A DNA stretch of 64,000 nt from Oceanospirillum linum (lineage in GTDB: Bacteria; Pseudomonadota; Gammaproteobacteria; Pseudomonadales; Halomonadaceae), in assembly GCF_900182785.1 (NCBI RefSeq), contig NZ_FXTS01000001.1:434001-498000 (forward strand), given 5' to 3'. Below, one piece after another: positions 53,419 through 61,872 of this stretch (positions within the stretch are counted from its first letter, which is position 1; each line of letters starts with the position of its first letter). A program made the translations under genes and the position numbers. Below the pieces are notes generated by a model that was given only the letters and a program-made list of their open reading frames with translations, had not been told where the DNA came from and did not search any database.

Positions 53419-53881
53419 GCAGGATGTTGAGAAGACCATTAGCCATGCTTTAAACTGTTGCCAACAATCCGGTGTACGCCTGACTCCAAAACGGGAAAAG
53501 GTTCTGCGTGTTTTGCTGGAAGCCAATAACCCCCTATCAGCTTACGACGTGGTTGAGCAGTTTCGGGAGGATTACTCCGAAAATCTACCGGCTATGAGTG
53601 CCTACCGAATTCTTACCTTTCTGCTCGACAACGGTTTCGTGCATAAGCTGGAAACCACTAATCAGTTTCTGGCCTGTCATCATATTCGCTGCGATCACCC
53701 CCACCAGCCGCCTAAGTTTCTGATTTGCGATCAGTGTAATACTGTAAAAGAGTTAAGCCTAAGCCCGGACACACTGAATGAACTTAATCGCGGCATTGAA
53801 GAAGCGGGCTTTACTCTAGTAAGGCGACAGCTGGAACTCCATGGCCTGTGTGATCAGTGCCAAAAAGACACCAAGGTTTGA
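53411..53881 (+). CDS. zur: Fur-family regulator, Zur-like
   Basis: The product has 156 residues. A winged helix (LTPKREKVLRVLLEANNPLSAYDVVEQF, MSAYRILTFLLDNGFVHKLE) is followed by the dimer/metal domain with CHHIRCDH and two CxxC pairs (CDQC, CDQC) that would form the structural zinc site. The composition fits Zur, the zinc-uptake repressor, more than Fur, but the metal is inferred. It overlaps ampG by 8 bases, an unusual partner for zur; its own zinc-uptake genes (znuABC) are not in the window. Confidence 0.75.
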   Translation: MIKQDVEKTISHALNCCQQSGVRLTPKREKVLRVLLEANNPLSAYDVVEQFREDYSENLPAMSAYRILTFLLDNGFVHKLETTNQFLACHHIRCDHPHQPPKFLICDQCNTVKELSLSPDTLNELNRGIEEAGFTLVRRQLELHGLCDQCQKDTKV

Positions 53882-53895
53882 TTAAACGAACAGAA

Positions 53896-53921
53896 AAAGG
53901 CCTCGATTGAGGCCTTTCTAT
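53896..53921. terminator. Bidirectional terminator after zur
   Basis: AAAGGCCTC-GATT-GAGGCCTTT (53896-53917) with short A/T flanks, between zur and the convergent monooxygenase-like gene. Confidence 0.8.
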
Positions 53922-53957
53922 CTATGGACAGGTTTAATAAGCCTGCTCAGATTAAAA

Positions 53958-54275
53958 TCAGATACCATAATCCCGCTCGACTTTAGCAATTCTCAGCTTA
54001 AAGGAGGCGTACCACTTTTCATGCCCCAGTCGCTGTGCTTCCTTGTGTTCCGCATTCTGCTTCCAATATTTAATCGAATCGAGATTTTCCCAGTAAGATA
54101 CAGTAATACCTAAGCCATCCCGCACCGACTCCACCCCCAGAAACCCGGGCTGCTCAGCAGCCAGTTCAACCATGCGATCCGCCATCGCGCCATACCCATC
54201 ATCACTTTCGGTTCTCTGGTTAGTAAAAATTACCGCGTAATAGGGTGGTTGCGGTGTTTGAGCAATATCAGACAT
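53958..54275 (-). CDS. Antibiotic biosynthesis monooxygenase (ABM) domain protein
   Basis: The product has 105 residues with a dimeric alpha/beta barrel ABM fold: YYAVIFTNQRT, ELAAEQPGFLGVESVRD, ITVSYWENLDSIKYWKQNAE and the closing WY..FKLRIAKVERDYG. Members act as small cofactor-free oxygenases or haem-degrading enzymes; the substrate is unknown for this one. The next gene upstream on the same strand (DUF1801) is 38 bases away, so the two may be co-transcribed. Confidence 0.8.
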   Translation of the reverse strand: MSDIAQTPQPPYYAVIFTNQRTESDDGYGAMADRMVELAAEQPGFLGVESVRDGLGITVSYWENLDSIKYWKQNAEHKEAQRLGHEKWYASFKLRIAKVERDYGI

Positions 54276-54313
54276 ATTCTTTTCCAGAAATGAGGTTAAA
54301 AACAGGCCGGAGC

Positions 54314-54718
54314 CTAAGCACCGAGCAGCGGTAAATGCTTAACCGAATGATATCTCAGGGCCAGTTGCAGACAGTGTTTTACAGCCGTCTCCGGCAGAGG
54401 CTCAGATAGCGGTAAAACGATAGCACGATTACCTTCAAAAACCAGGCTGTCGCGATACAACTCTTTAAAGGTCTCAATCAGACGCGTTTTGCAGTTGAAA
54501 AAAAGATAATACTGATCCGGTGCTTTTTCCTTCCAGTCCATTCGGACAGGGCTACCGGATTTCACGTGAAAACTTGGTTCCCCCCACTTTAAAGTCTGTT
54601 CAACCTCACCCACCTCTAACTTTGAAGCGGTCCTTATGATCAGGTCACGGAGCTCCAGCAGCCTTACCCGAACCTGATCCGGGTATTGATCAAGATGCAG
54701 ACTGACGACATCACTCAT
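54314..54718 (-). CDS. DUF1801 domain protein
   Basis: The product has 134 residues: LLELRDLIIRTASKL, QTLKWGEPSFHV, APDQYYLFFNCKTRLIETFK and FEGNRAIVLPLSEPLP are DUF1801 (YdhG-like) marks. The fold binds small ligands in an unknown way. GGAG is 8 bases before ATG, and the ATG overlaps the TGA of the kinase-like fragment upstream (ATGA), a coupling that suggests the two genes once worked together. Confidence 0.8.
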   Translation of the reverse strand: MSDVVSLHLDQYPDQVRVRLLELRDLIIRTASKLEVGEVEQTLKWGEPSFHVKSGSPVRMDWKEKAPDQYYLFFNCKTRLIETFKELYRDSLVFEGNRAIVLPLSEPLPETAVKHCLQLALRYHSVKHLPLLGA

Positions 54719-55212
54719 TGCTTTACTCCATACCTTGCGTCACCGGCAAACTCTGAGGTCACAATATTCAGGTGTTCATCAGCCGTCGGTGGCTCAAAAA
54801 ATGCAGTCACCTGATGAAACACCGCTTCGGTATCAAAGGCTGCCTGCTCCGGTTGCTCAAGGCGGCGTTGGGCGATCTGTTTCAGACACTGCTCATCGCT
54901 CAGATCCAGCCAGATCATCTGATGCTCGCAGCCTGCTTCACGACAAAGGTTCAGAAACCAACTTCGCTGACGCATAGTATTGGCCGGAAAATCCATCACC
55001 ACATCTGCCCCTGTTGCCAGAATATTATGCACGAGTTGTTTGATAAACGGGCGGATCAGCGCGGAATATTTCAGGTAATCATCAAAGCTCTTAATCTGGC
55101 CTGAGTAATGGGTTGCAAGCCATTCATCTTCAGATAACAGCACTGCCTGCTGGTCAGCGGCTAGTTGCCTTAAATCCGGGTAAGAAAACGACAAAAGCCG
55201 GAGTGGTATCAC
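54715..55212 (-). pseudogene. P-loop kinase-like gene lacking its Walker A end
   Basis: The frame gives at most 165 residues. LLSEDEWLATHYSGQIKSF and DVVMDFPANTMRQRSWFLNL, then a C-terminal WLDLSDEQCLKQIAQRR, resemble bacterial AAA_33-type small-molecule kinases. In that family about 20 residues with GxxGxGKS come before the LxxDEW part; here that end is absent. The sequence upstream is the terminator of the next gene (stem 55195-55220), which overlaps the putative start. The gene is therefore 5'-truncated and its product would not bind ATP normally. The remaining reading frame is intact and coupled to DUF1801. Confidence 0.65.
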
Positions 55213-55220
55213 TCCGGCTT
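55193..55220 (-). terminator. Terminator of the coiled-coil gene pair
   Basis: AAGCCGGAGTG (55195-55205) pairs with CACTCCGGCTT (55210-55220), then CTTTTG on the minus strand. It overlaps the start of the truncated kinase frame. Confidence 0.8.
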
Positions 55221-55261
55221 GAGAGGTTCAGGAAAACAAGCCATCCTGAAAATGGTGTTCA

Positions 55262-55738
55262 TCAGGCATCCTGCTGTCCACGATCATACTCTTCCTGGGC
55301 ATCCTGCCATGCATCCGACATAGACTGATAGGCTTTATTGAAGCCGTTTCTCATTTCAGACCAGGCTCCTTTACTGCTTTCTTTCATACTGCCATACCAT
55401 TCAGACAGCTGATTCCGCTCCTGGCGCAACTCCCGGAGAGCAGCCTGAGTTTCTTTACGAGCAGGCTTACTTAACTGATCCCAGCGATTATCAATCTGAG
55501 CTTCCAGCTGATTGATGCGCTCATCAGCCCGTTGCATTACTTGCCTGGCCGTTTGAACAGCCTCCTGCTGTTGATCCTCAGTATAAGCCTGTAGGGTTTC
55601 GACAACGTCAGCTGTTTCCTGCCTGATATCCTGGGCAGTAACGTTAGTATCTTCTTTATTGGCCGCCATAGAAAAAGACGCCACAGACAATAACAAAAAA
55701 GAAGTAATAATTTTAAAAATGTTATTTGTAAATATCAT
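55262..55738 (-). CDS. Exported coiled-coil protein
   Basis: The product has 158 residues from ATG at 55738 (GGAG 9 bases ahead); two upstream Met codons are in frame but unsupported. Residues 1-25 form a signal peptide (FKIITSFLLLSVASFSMAA). The rest is a long helix rich in Gln, Glu, Arg and Ala (LQAYTEDQQQEAVQTARQVM onward), ending with KGAWSEMRNGFNKAYQSM. The end is similar to the C-terminus of the neighbouring 95-residue protein. Such proteins are known as sll1863-type stress or envelope coiled-coil proteins, but no function is assigned. Confidence 0.75.
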   Translation of the reverse strand: MIFTNNIFKIITSFLLLSVASFSMAANKEDTNVTAQDIRQETADVVETLQAYTEDQQQEAVQTARQVMQRADERINQLEAQIDNRWDQLSKPARKETQAALRELRQERNQLSEWYGSMKESSKGAWSEMRNGFNKAYQSMSDAWQDAQEEYDRGQQDA

Positions 55739-55793
55739 GTAATAGACTCCATTATTCATCAATTAAATTCAGATATGATAAAAAAACAATTAA

Positions 55794-56081
55794 TCATCTG
55801 AAACGTTTTGATGCGGAGTCCATGGCTTCTGAGAGAGACTCTTTAGCCAGCTCCAGACCTGATTTGACATCGCTCCAAGCGTCATCGCTGGAATTACGAA
55901 GCTCTTCAAACTTGCTGGATACTGCTTCCTGCTTGGTTTTTAGCTGTTCGATCTGCTCATAGTACTCAACCTGGGCAGAAGCATTGGCCTGATCTGCTTT
56001 AGATTTGAGCTTATCGATATCAGCTTTCCACTCGTCAAGCTGGGCTTCAACCTTTTGTTGATAGGCTTCCTTCTTACTCAT
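55794..56081 (-). CDS. Cytoplasmic coiled-coil protein, related to its neighbour
   Basis: The product has 95 residues, entirely helical: KKEAYQQKVEAQLDEWKADI onward, with heptad-like Leu/Ala/Glu/Lys spacing. It has no signal peptide. The end, SSDDAWSDVKSGLELAKESL, resembles the end of the exported protein 56 bases downstream (SSKGAWSEMRNGFNKAYQSM), so the pair appears to be a duplication with one copy secreted. AAAGGAG lies 13 bases before ATG. Function unknown. Confidence 0.75.
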   Translation of the reverse strand: MSKKEAYQQKVEAQLDEWKADIDKLKSKADQANASAQVEYYEQIEQLKTKQEAVSSKFEELRNSSDDAWSDVKSGLELAKESLSEAMDSASKRFR

Positions 56082-56216
56082 GATTCAATTAACTCCTTTG
56101 CCACGATCTCATATAAATATATTAGATATAAAATATAAAAGTGACTAGCTAACTGAGAATTTACCTTATCAAGGATCGAAATATGATAAGAAGCTTGATA
56201 ACTACCCTAACATAAA

Positions 56217-56248
56217 AAAACGGGGTTCTGTCAAATCAGAACCCCGTT
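56217..56248 (-). terminator. Rho-independent terminator of yajQ
   Basis: AACGGGGTTCTG (56219-56230) pairs with CAGAACCCCGTT (56237-56248), a 12-bp stem followed on the minus strand by seven T. Confidence 0.95.
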
Positions 56249-56297
56249 ATATTTATTAATATTTAAAATATAAATTATGCTATTAGAAAACTAAATA

Positions 56298-56780
56298 TTA
56301 ATCTCTGAAATTTTGATACTGAAGCGGAATATCCAACTCAGACTGGCGGAGAAAGGCGATCACCTGTTGCAGGTCATCACGCTTTTTACCGGCAACCCGT
56401 ACCTGATCCCCCTGAATAGCAGCTTGCACTTTCAGCTTTTCATTTTTGATCATTTTGACGATTTTACGTGCCGTATCAGTATCGATACCTTCCTGAAGAG
56501 TGACAATCGCCTTAGCTGTTTTGCCACTTTCAATGACATCGCCAACCTCCATACATTTAACATCAACTTCACGGCGGATCAGTTCTGCCTGCAGCATATC
56601 AACCATCTGACGTACCTGAAATTCAGACTCAGATACCACTTCCACCACATTTTCTTTACGCAAAAACTTAGCATCAACCCCTTTAAAATCGAAGCGATTT
56701 TTCACCACGCGATTAGACTGATCCACAGCGTTGGTCACCTGATGCATATCCAATTCTGACACCACATCAAAAGATGGCAT
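56298..56780 (-). CDS. yajQ: YajQ-family nucleotide-binding protein
   Basis: The product has 160 residues starting MPSFDVVSELDMHQVTNAVD, the invariant start of YajQ. FDFKGVDAKF and the C-terminal VTGKKRDDLQQVIAFL-like stretch (AGKKRDDLQQVIAFLR, then LDIPLQYQNFRD) are conserved. Family members bind nucleotides including cyclic-di-GMP in Xanthomonas, and GTP or tRNA in other hosts. AAGGAG is 7 bases before ATG; a 29-codon upstream extension is excluded. With several GGDEF/HD-GYP genes in this window, a link to cyclic-di-GMP is possible but not shown. Confidence 0.95.
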   Translation of the reverse strand: MPSFDVVSELDMHQVTNAVDQSNRVVKNRFDFKGVDAKFLRKENVVEVVSESEFQVRQMVDMLQAELIRREVDVKCMEVGDVIESGKTAKAIVTLQEGIDTDTARKIVKMIKNEKLKVQAAIQGDQVRVAGKKRDDLQQVIAFLRQSELDIPLQYQNFRD

Positions 56781-56852
56781 GTTTGTCTCCTTAATAATTC
56801 TGTCTGCAGGCATTATACTTGCGCCCCTGTTTCTGCCAACTGGATAAATTGC

Positions 56853-57776
56853 ATGAGTCAAACACACTGGACGGTATTGGGTGCGGGTTCGCTGGGCTGC
56901 CTTTGGGCGGGCTATCTGAATCAGGCCGGATTCCCGGTAACCCTACTGCACAGAGAAGGGGTTGCAGCACCTGAATCCCTGAATCTGACACGTTTTCAGG
57001 CTGAGCAGGCAACAGCATTTGAAGCAAGACTGACAACAGCATCTGCCTGCCCGGAAAAATCGATTAGCCGACTGGTTGTCGCCACAAAAGCCCATGATGC
57101 TCTGAATGCCGTGGCAGGTATTAAACATGCGCTAACCGACAACGCCTGTATTGTCCTCCTGCAAAACGGCATGGGGTCTCAGCAAGCTGTAGCAGAGCAA
57201 TACCCTGAGTTTGCTATTATCGCAGTGTGTATTACTGATGGCGCGTACCGAACAGGCCCCGGGCATGTCATCCATGCCGGTCAGGGGGTCAGCCGTGTCG
57301 GGGCTCTGAATAAAGCAGGCCAAAAGGTCTGGCGGCAAGTGGTTGAAGATCTTGAGCAAACAGATCTTATTATCGAAGCCTGTGAAGATATTAATCAGGC
57401 GCTGTGGAATAAACTGGCAATCAATATCGCTATTAACGGCCTGACAGCATTGGATCAGTGTCTGAACGGTGAATTGATGCAGCCTGAGCGTTATCAGCGG
57501 GTCAGCCTGCTCTGTCAGGAAACAGAGGCCGTGATGAAAGGTCTGAAGCTACAACTACCGGAACAGGGACTGCTGCAACTGGCAACGGATGTCATTGAAG
57601 GTACGGCGAAAAACCGCTCCTCCATGCTGCAGGACACCCTGCGGGGTAAAATCACCGAGATCGACTATATCAACGGTTATCTGGTACAGCAGGCAGAACG
57701 CCTGAATATTGAAGTGCCGGAAAGCCTGAGTATCTACCGCGATGTAAAACAACGCTTCAATCAGCCGTCCTCATAG
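56853..57776 (+). CDS. panE: 2-Dehydropantoate 2-reductase
   Basis: The product has 307 residues. The NADPH fingerprint is VLGAGSLGCLWAGYLNQAG at the N-terminus; the catalytic Lys is in VATKAHDA near 75 and in LWNKLAINIAINGLTAL near 187, with SSMLQDTLRGKITEIDYING near 255 for the substrate. It reduces ketopantoate to pantoate for coenzyme A synthesis. Its stop overlaps that of the convergent HD protein by 16 bp. The ATG is 72 bases from the yajQ start on the other strand, so both share one short divergent region. The ribosome site is weak (GGA). Confidence 0.9.
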   Translation: MSQTHWTVLGAGSLGCLWAGYLNQAGFPVTLLHREGVAAPESLNLTRFQAEQATAFEARLTTASACPEKSISRLVVATKAHDALNAVAGIKHALTDNACIVLLQNGMGSQQAVAEQYPEFAIIAVCITDGAYRTGPGHVIHAGQGVSRVGALNKAGQKVWRQVVEDLEQTDLIIEACEDINQALWNKLAINIAINGLTALDQCLNGELMQPERYQRVSLLCQETEAVMKGLKLQLPEQGLLQLATDVIEGTAKNRSSMLQDTLRGKITEIDYINGYLVQQAERLNIEVPESLSIYRDVKQRFNQPSS

Positions 57777-58435
57777 GGCGGCTTCTGACTCAACTGATCC
57801 AGTTGCTGTAAACCTTCTTCGATAATCTGGCGGGCTAAAGCGAACAGCTCAGGACGGCCTTGCTTTAACACCTGAAGCATCGCATATTTTTCCGGCAGGT
57901 AAAGCGCTGCAAACTCAGGATCACGCTCAGCGATTGTGTTGGTATTATCGATGATATCTGCCAGCTTAATCGTTTTTGCCCGTTTATCAGCCTGCTGAAG
58001 CTGCATTCGATCAAGCAACTTCCGCTCCGCACGTTCGAGGTCATCACTGTGTGGCCCCGAAGTCAGCTGCTCCACCAAAAGAGCAACCTCATCACCAAAC
58101 AGCTGTCGAATCTCATCCAGATCCACATCTGTGTCTTCCACGACATCATGCAACCATGCCGCAGCCAAAACTTCTGGCTCCGGCAGAAACTCTGCCACAC
58201 GTTCAGCAACAGCCTGTGGATGAACAATATAATCCTCATTGGTATAACGACGAACCTGCTCATGCCGGCCATGGGCATCTGAAGCAAATTGACGGGCTCG
58301 CTCCACCAGAGGGTGCTGCATAGCACTCGCACGCACCGTACCCCTGCGCCCCGTCTCCTCCACAGATGGAGCAGTATTCTGCTCCACATGGTTCAGCACA
58401 TCGGCCGAGGACTTCGATGAGTTCGTTGATTTCAT
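57761..58435 (-). CDS. Stand-alone RelA/SpoT-type HD hydrolase-like protein
   Basis: The product has 224 residues from ATG at 58435 (GGAGG 6 bases ahead). After a disordered Ser/Thr/Glu start (1-40) comes an HD domain with the order seen in (p)ppGpp hydrolases: ARQFASDAHGRH, YIVHPQAVAERV, AAWLHDVVEDTD (HD followed by ED), FGDEVALLVEQLTSG and TIKLADIIDNTNTI. This matches small alarmone hydrolases of the MESH1 type, so degradation of ppGpp or related nucleotides is likely; other nucleotide phosphohydrolase roles are possible. No synthetase domain is present. relA is about 4.5 kb away. Confidence 0.75.
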   Translation of the reverse strand: MKSTNSSKSSADVLNHVEQNTAPSVEETGRRGTVRASAMQHPLVERARQFASDAHGRHEQVRRYTNEDYIVHPQAVAERVAEFLPEPEVLAAAWLHDVVEDTDVDLDEIRQLFGDEVALLVEQLTSGPHSDDLERAERKLLDRMQLQQADKRAKTIKLADIIDNTNTIAERDPEFAALYLPEKYAMLQVLKQGRPELFALARQIIEEGLQQLDQLSQKPPYEDG

Positions 58436-58505
58436 TCTGCCTCCGGATACCCCGGCAGTATGGGCTACCGGGGAAAGCTCATATATCAATATAAACCACG
58501 TAGCA

Positions 58506-61145
58506 TTAGCCCGTGTTACGTAAACCGGCAGCAATGCCAGCCATAGTGACCATCAATGCCTGCTCGACCTGTCCATTACCCGGCTGAGAACGGTCCCGTT
58601 GTAATAACTCCGCCTGCAAAACATGCAGAGGATCGATATAAGGATTACGTACCCGCACAGCTTCAGCAATCAAGGGCATATGTTCCTGCAGTGTCTTGCG
58701 ATCACGGATCTGCATAACGGTCTGCTTCAGGTTATCCAGGCGCGCACAGAGTACATCACCCAGAGGGTGCAATTTTTCCGGTACCAACTTTTTCTCATAA
58801 TAACGGGCAACATTGGCATCAGACTTAGTCAGTACCATTTCTAACATATCCATATAGGTGGTAAAAAATGGCCACTTCTCCATCATTTCCCGTATTAAAG
58901 GCAGTTCACCTTCCTGAACCGCATCAGACAGAGCTATATCACTGCCCAGCCAAGCGGGCAACATCAGACGGATCTGAGTCCAGGCAAAAATCCACGGAAT
59001 CGCCCGTAGGCTTTCCACACCACCGTCAGCCCGACGTTTAGCCGGCCGACTTCCCAACGGTAGCTTTGCTAACTCCTGTTCAGGTGTAATCGCGCGAAAA
59101 TAGGGAACGAAATCCGGTACATCCCGCACCTGATGACGATAACTTTGCAATGCGCGCTCAGCCAGCAAATTCATCTCTTCACGCCACAAAGCTTTAACCG
59201 AGGGCGGCGGCTGAAGTGTGGCCTCCAGCACAGCGGAAACATAAATTTCCATACTCCGTTGTGCGATATCCGGCAAACCAAACTTAAAGCGTATCATTTC
59301 ACCCTGTTCGGTTACCCTAAGACTGCCACTGACAGAACTTGGGGGTTGAGCCAAAATTGCCGAGCGGGCCGGACCACCGCCACGACCGACCGTGCCACCG
59401 CGACCATGGAAAAGTGTCAGATGGACGCCGTGGCGTTTACAAACTTTCACCAGTTCTTCCTGGGCACGATACTGTCCCCAGGCTGCAGCAAGCTGTCCCG
59501 CATCTTTAGATGAGTCCGAGTAACCGATCATGATCTCCTGCTCACCGCGAATCCTGTCCTGATACCACTCAATGCGCATCAGGCTACCGATGACCTCCGA
59601 GGAACGATCCAGATCATCCAGCGTCTCAAACAGAGGCACAACCCTCATAGGGAAAGGGCAACCACACTCTTTCAGAAGCAGGTGCACCGCTAAAACGTCC
59701 GAGGCATGATGCGCCATGGAGATCACATAGCTGCCAAGGGCTTCTTCGGACTGCTGAGCCACAACCCGGCAGGTATCAATCACTTCCTGGACATCAGCAG
59801 AGGGCTGCCAGTTATGAGGAATCAAAGGGCGGCAAGAGCGTAGCTCTGTCAGCAAAAAGTGCTGCTTTTCAGGCTCACTCCAGCTGCGGTAATCCCCCAG
59901 GTCCAGGGCCTGACAGATCTCTGCGATCACATCTGCATGGCGACCTGAATCCTGACGAATATCCAGTTTGAGCAGATTAAGACCAAAGCAACTGGCTCTT
60001 CGTAAGGTATCCAGCAAAGCACCTTTCGCAATACGGGACATACCGCAATCGATCAGGCTTTGGTAACAAAGCTTAAGGGGGGCTTTCAGCTCTTCGGTAT
60101 CAATCAGTACAGCATCCGGCCGCTCGTCGCGACTATGGCCATCCAGCTGGTCTTCAATCCATTCCTGAGTCACCTGCAGGCGACGACGCAAACCACGCAG
60201 CAGTACGCGGTATGGCTCTTTGGTTTCCTCACCCACTTCGGCGCGCAGACCATCATTACACTGCCACATGGAGAGTTCGTTCAGCAGCTGATCTATATCA
60301 CGCAAATAGAGGTCCGCTGCCATCCAGCGGGCTAACAAGAGGACTTCCTGCGTCACCTTCGCGGTTACATTGGGATTGCCGTCACGGTCGCCACCCATCC
60401 AGGAAGCGAAACGAATCGGCGAACAGTCCAAGGGCAGCGAACGCCCCGTTGTCGCTTTCAATCCCTGGTTCAGGTAGCGATAAAATTCAGGAACCGCCTG
60501 CCAGAGCGAGTTCTCAATAACCACAAAGCCCCACTTGGCTTCATCCACAGGCGTTGGTCGCTGATGTCGGATCTCATCGGTATGCCAAGCCTGTTCCACC
60601 AGCTGACGAATACGGTTTTGTATTTTCTCCCGCTGATCGAGATAGAGACTTTCATTTTCCAGCTGATCAAGATTATCTGCGATAGCATCATATTTCTGGA
60701 TCAGTGTACGACGGTTCACCTCAGTGGGGTGAGCGGTCATCACCAGATCAATACGCATATCGGTAATGGTCTGCCAGATCTCCTCCGGCGAAATGCTCTG
60801 GGTCGCCAGGTGGTTAAACAATGTCACAATAGAGTGTTGCTCAAGCGCTTCGTAGTTCTCTGTTTTGCGATACCTGGCACGGTAATGCTGCTCTGCAATA
60901 TTCGCAAGATTCAGAAACTGGTTAAAAGCCCTTGCCACCGGTAATAGCTCATCATCAGAAAGATTACTGAGGTAATCCTGCAAGCTGTTGTCAGAGTGAT
61001 CACCCACCCGATCCGCTTTTGCCAGATGGCGGATGGTTTCGATCTTTTCTAAAAATTCATCACCCAGATGATGGCTGATGGTTTGCCCTAAATAGTCGCC
61101 CAGCTCTCGCACATTATCACGCAACGACTCATGTAACTGATTCAT
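58506..61145 (-). CDS. ppc: Phosphoenolpyruvate carboxylase
   Basis: The product has 879 residues, the usual length. It carboxylates phosphoenolpyruvate to oxaloacetate, feeding the TCA cycle. The catalytic His is in VMTAHPTEVNRRTL near 137, the bicarbonate/PEP loop is FHGRGGTVGRGGGPA near 576, GYSDSSKDAG near 540, and the C-terminal RNTG is the allosteric-site end. GGAGG is 8 bases before ATG. The HD gene lies 70 bases downstream on the same strand. Confidence 0.96.
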   Translation of the reverse strand: MNQLHESLRDNVRELGDYLGQTISHHLGDEFLEKIETIRHLAKADRVGDHSDNSLQDYLSNLSDDELLPVARAFNQFLNLANIAEQHYRARYRKTENYEALEQHSIVTLFNHLATQSISPEEIWQTITDMRIDLVMTAHPTEVNRRTLIQKYDAIADNLDQLENESLYLDQREKIQNRIRQLVEQAWHTDEIRHQRPTPVDEAKWGFVVIENSLWQAVPEFYRYLNQGLKATTGRSLPLDCSPIRFASWMGGDRDGNPNVTAKVTQEVLLLARWMAADLYLRDIDQLLNELSMWQCNDGLRAEVGEETKEPYRVLLRGLRRRLQVTQEWIEDQLDGHSRDERPDAVLIDTEELKAPLKLCYQSLIDCGMSRIAKGALLDTLRRASCFGLNLLKLDIRQDSGRHADVIAEICQALDLGDYRSWSEPEKQHFLLTELRSCRPLIPHNWQPSADVQEVIDTCRVVAQQSEEALGSYVISMAHHASDVLAVHLLLKECGCPFPMRVVPLFETLDDLDRSSEVIGSLMRIEWYQDRIRGEQEIMIGYSDSSKDAGQLAAAWGQYRAQEELVKVCKRHGVHLTLFHGRGGTVGRGGGPARSAILAQPPSSVSGSLRVTEQGEMIRFKFGLPDIAQRSMEIYVSAVLEATLQPPPSVKALWREEMNLLAERALQSYRHQVRDVPDFVPYFRAITPEQELAKLPLGSRPAKRRADGGVESLRAIPWIFAWTQIRLMLPAWLGSDIALSDAVQEGELPLIREMMEKWPFFTTYMDMLEMVLTKSDANVARYYEKKLVPEKLHPLGDVLCARLDNLKQTVMQIRDRKTLQEHMPLIAEAVRVRNPYIDPLHVLQAELLQRDRSQPGNGQVEQALMVTMAGIAAGLRNTG

Positions 61146-61346
61146 GGGCTACCTCCATGATGTCCGGAAAATTCATACCACGGGAAGATGTAATGACCGA
61201 GCCCGTAAATATTTTTTACTACGTTTGCATACCATTTACTACGTTTAAAAACTAAATGTCACTGGTTACTTTGCCCAATCTGGGCCATCTTTAAGGTGTC
61301 GTTATTGGACAGCTTTAATATCTGGGTCGCCGTGGGGAGCAAACTT

Positions 61347-61685
61347 ATGAGATTTAATGAACTGGTACATAACTGGAAAAGCAATGACACCGGAGCAATT
61401 ACCGAGGAGTTGTATAGCATTCGATTGCCGGTTGAGGATGCGGCCCGATTACAGGCGCTGGCAGAACTTTTTCCACGACGACCGCCAGAGCTATTATTGG
61501 CTGATCTGATTAAAGTAGCATTGGACGAGGTGGAGGGGCGCTTCCCTTACGAGAAAGGCACCAGGGTTGTGGCCCATGATGAAGAAGGTGATCCGATCTA
61601 TGAAGACAAAGGCTTAACTCCCCGCTTTCTTGAACTGAGTCGTCACTATCTGAAAGAACATACCAAGCTTAAAGCTGCAGGTTAG
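61347..61685 (+). CDS. Small conserved gammaproteobacterial protein of unknown function
   Basis: The product has 112 residues from ATG at 61347 (GGGGAG at 7 bases); a longer frame to 61296 is not supported. It begins MRFNELVHNWKSNDTGAITE and contains YSIRLPVEDAARLQALAELF and the C-terminal GDPIYEDKGLTPRFLELSRHYL. Similar proteins from Pseudomonas are, from memory, labelled pilin assembly proteins, but I cannot confirm this and no pil gene is near. The middle could be ribbon-helix-helix-like. It is divergent from ppc. Confidence 0.7.
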   Translation: MRFNELVHNWKSNDTGAITEELYSIRLPVEDAARLQALAELFPRRPPELLLADLIKVALDEVEGRFPYEKGTRVVAHDEEGDPIYEDKGLTPRFLELSRHYLKEHTKLKAAG

Positions 61686-61851
61686 TTTAGCTTCAGAGCA
61701 AACAGCTTCATCACCCGAAAACGAATAGTAAACTGTTTTATCACCGCCTTTCTCCCTTAGGCGGTATTTTCCCGCAGGATCACTGCGGGGCTTGCCATGT
61801 AGGCCGTCTGCCCTGAATCTTCGGAATCAGGATACCAGACGGTCAATTTTT
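61686..61851 (+). terminator. Double hairpin and terminator downstream of the small protein
   Basis: CCGCAG-GATCA-CTGCGG near 61773-61789 forms a small stem. A larger one joins GCCGTCTG (61803-61810) to CAGACGGT (61836-61843), with CCTGAATC-TTCG-GAATCAGG inside (one mismatch), then ATTTTT. The latter is the likely terminator. Confidence 0.65.
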
Positions 61852-61872
61852 ACATCAGACTGACCAAACCTT

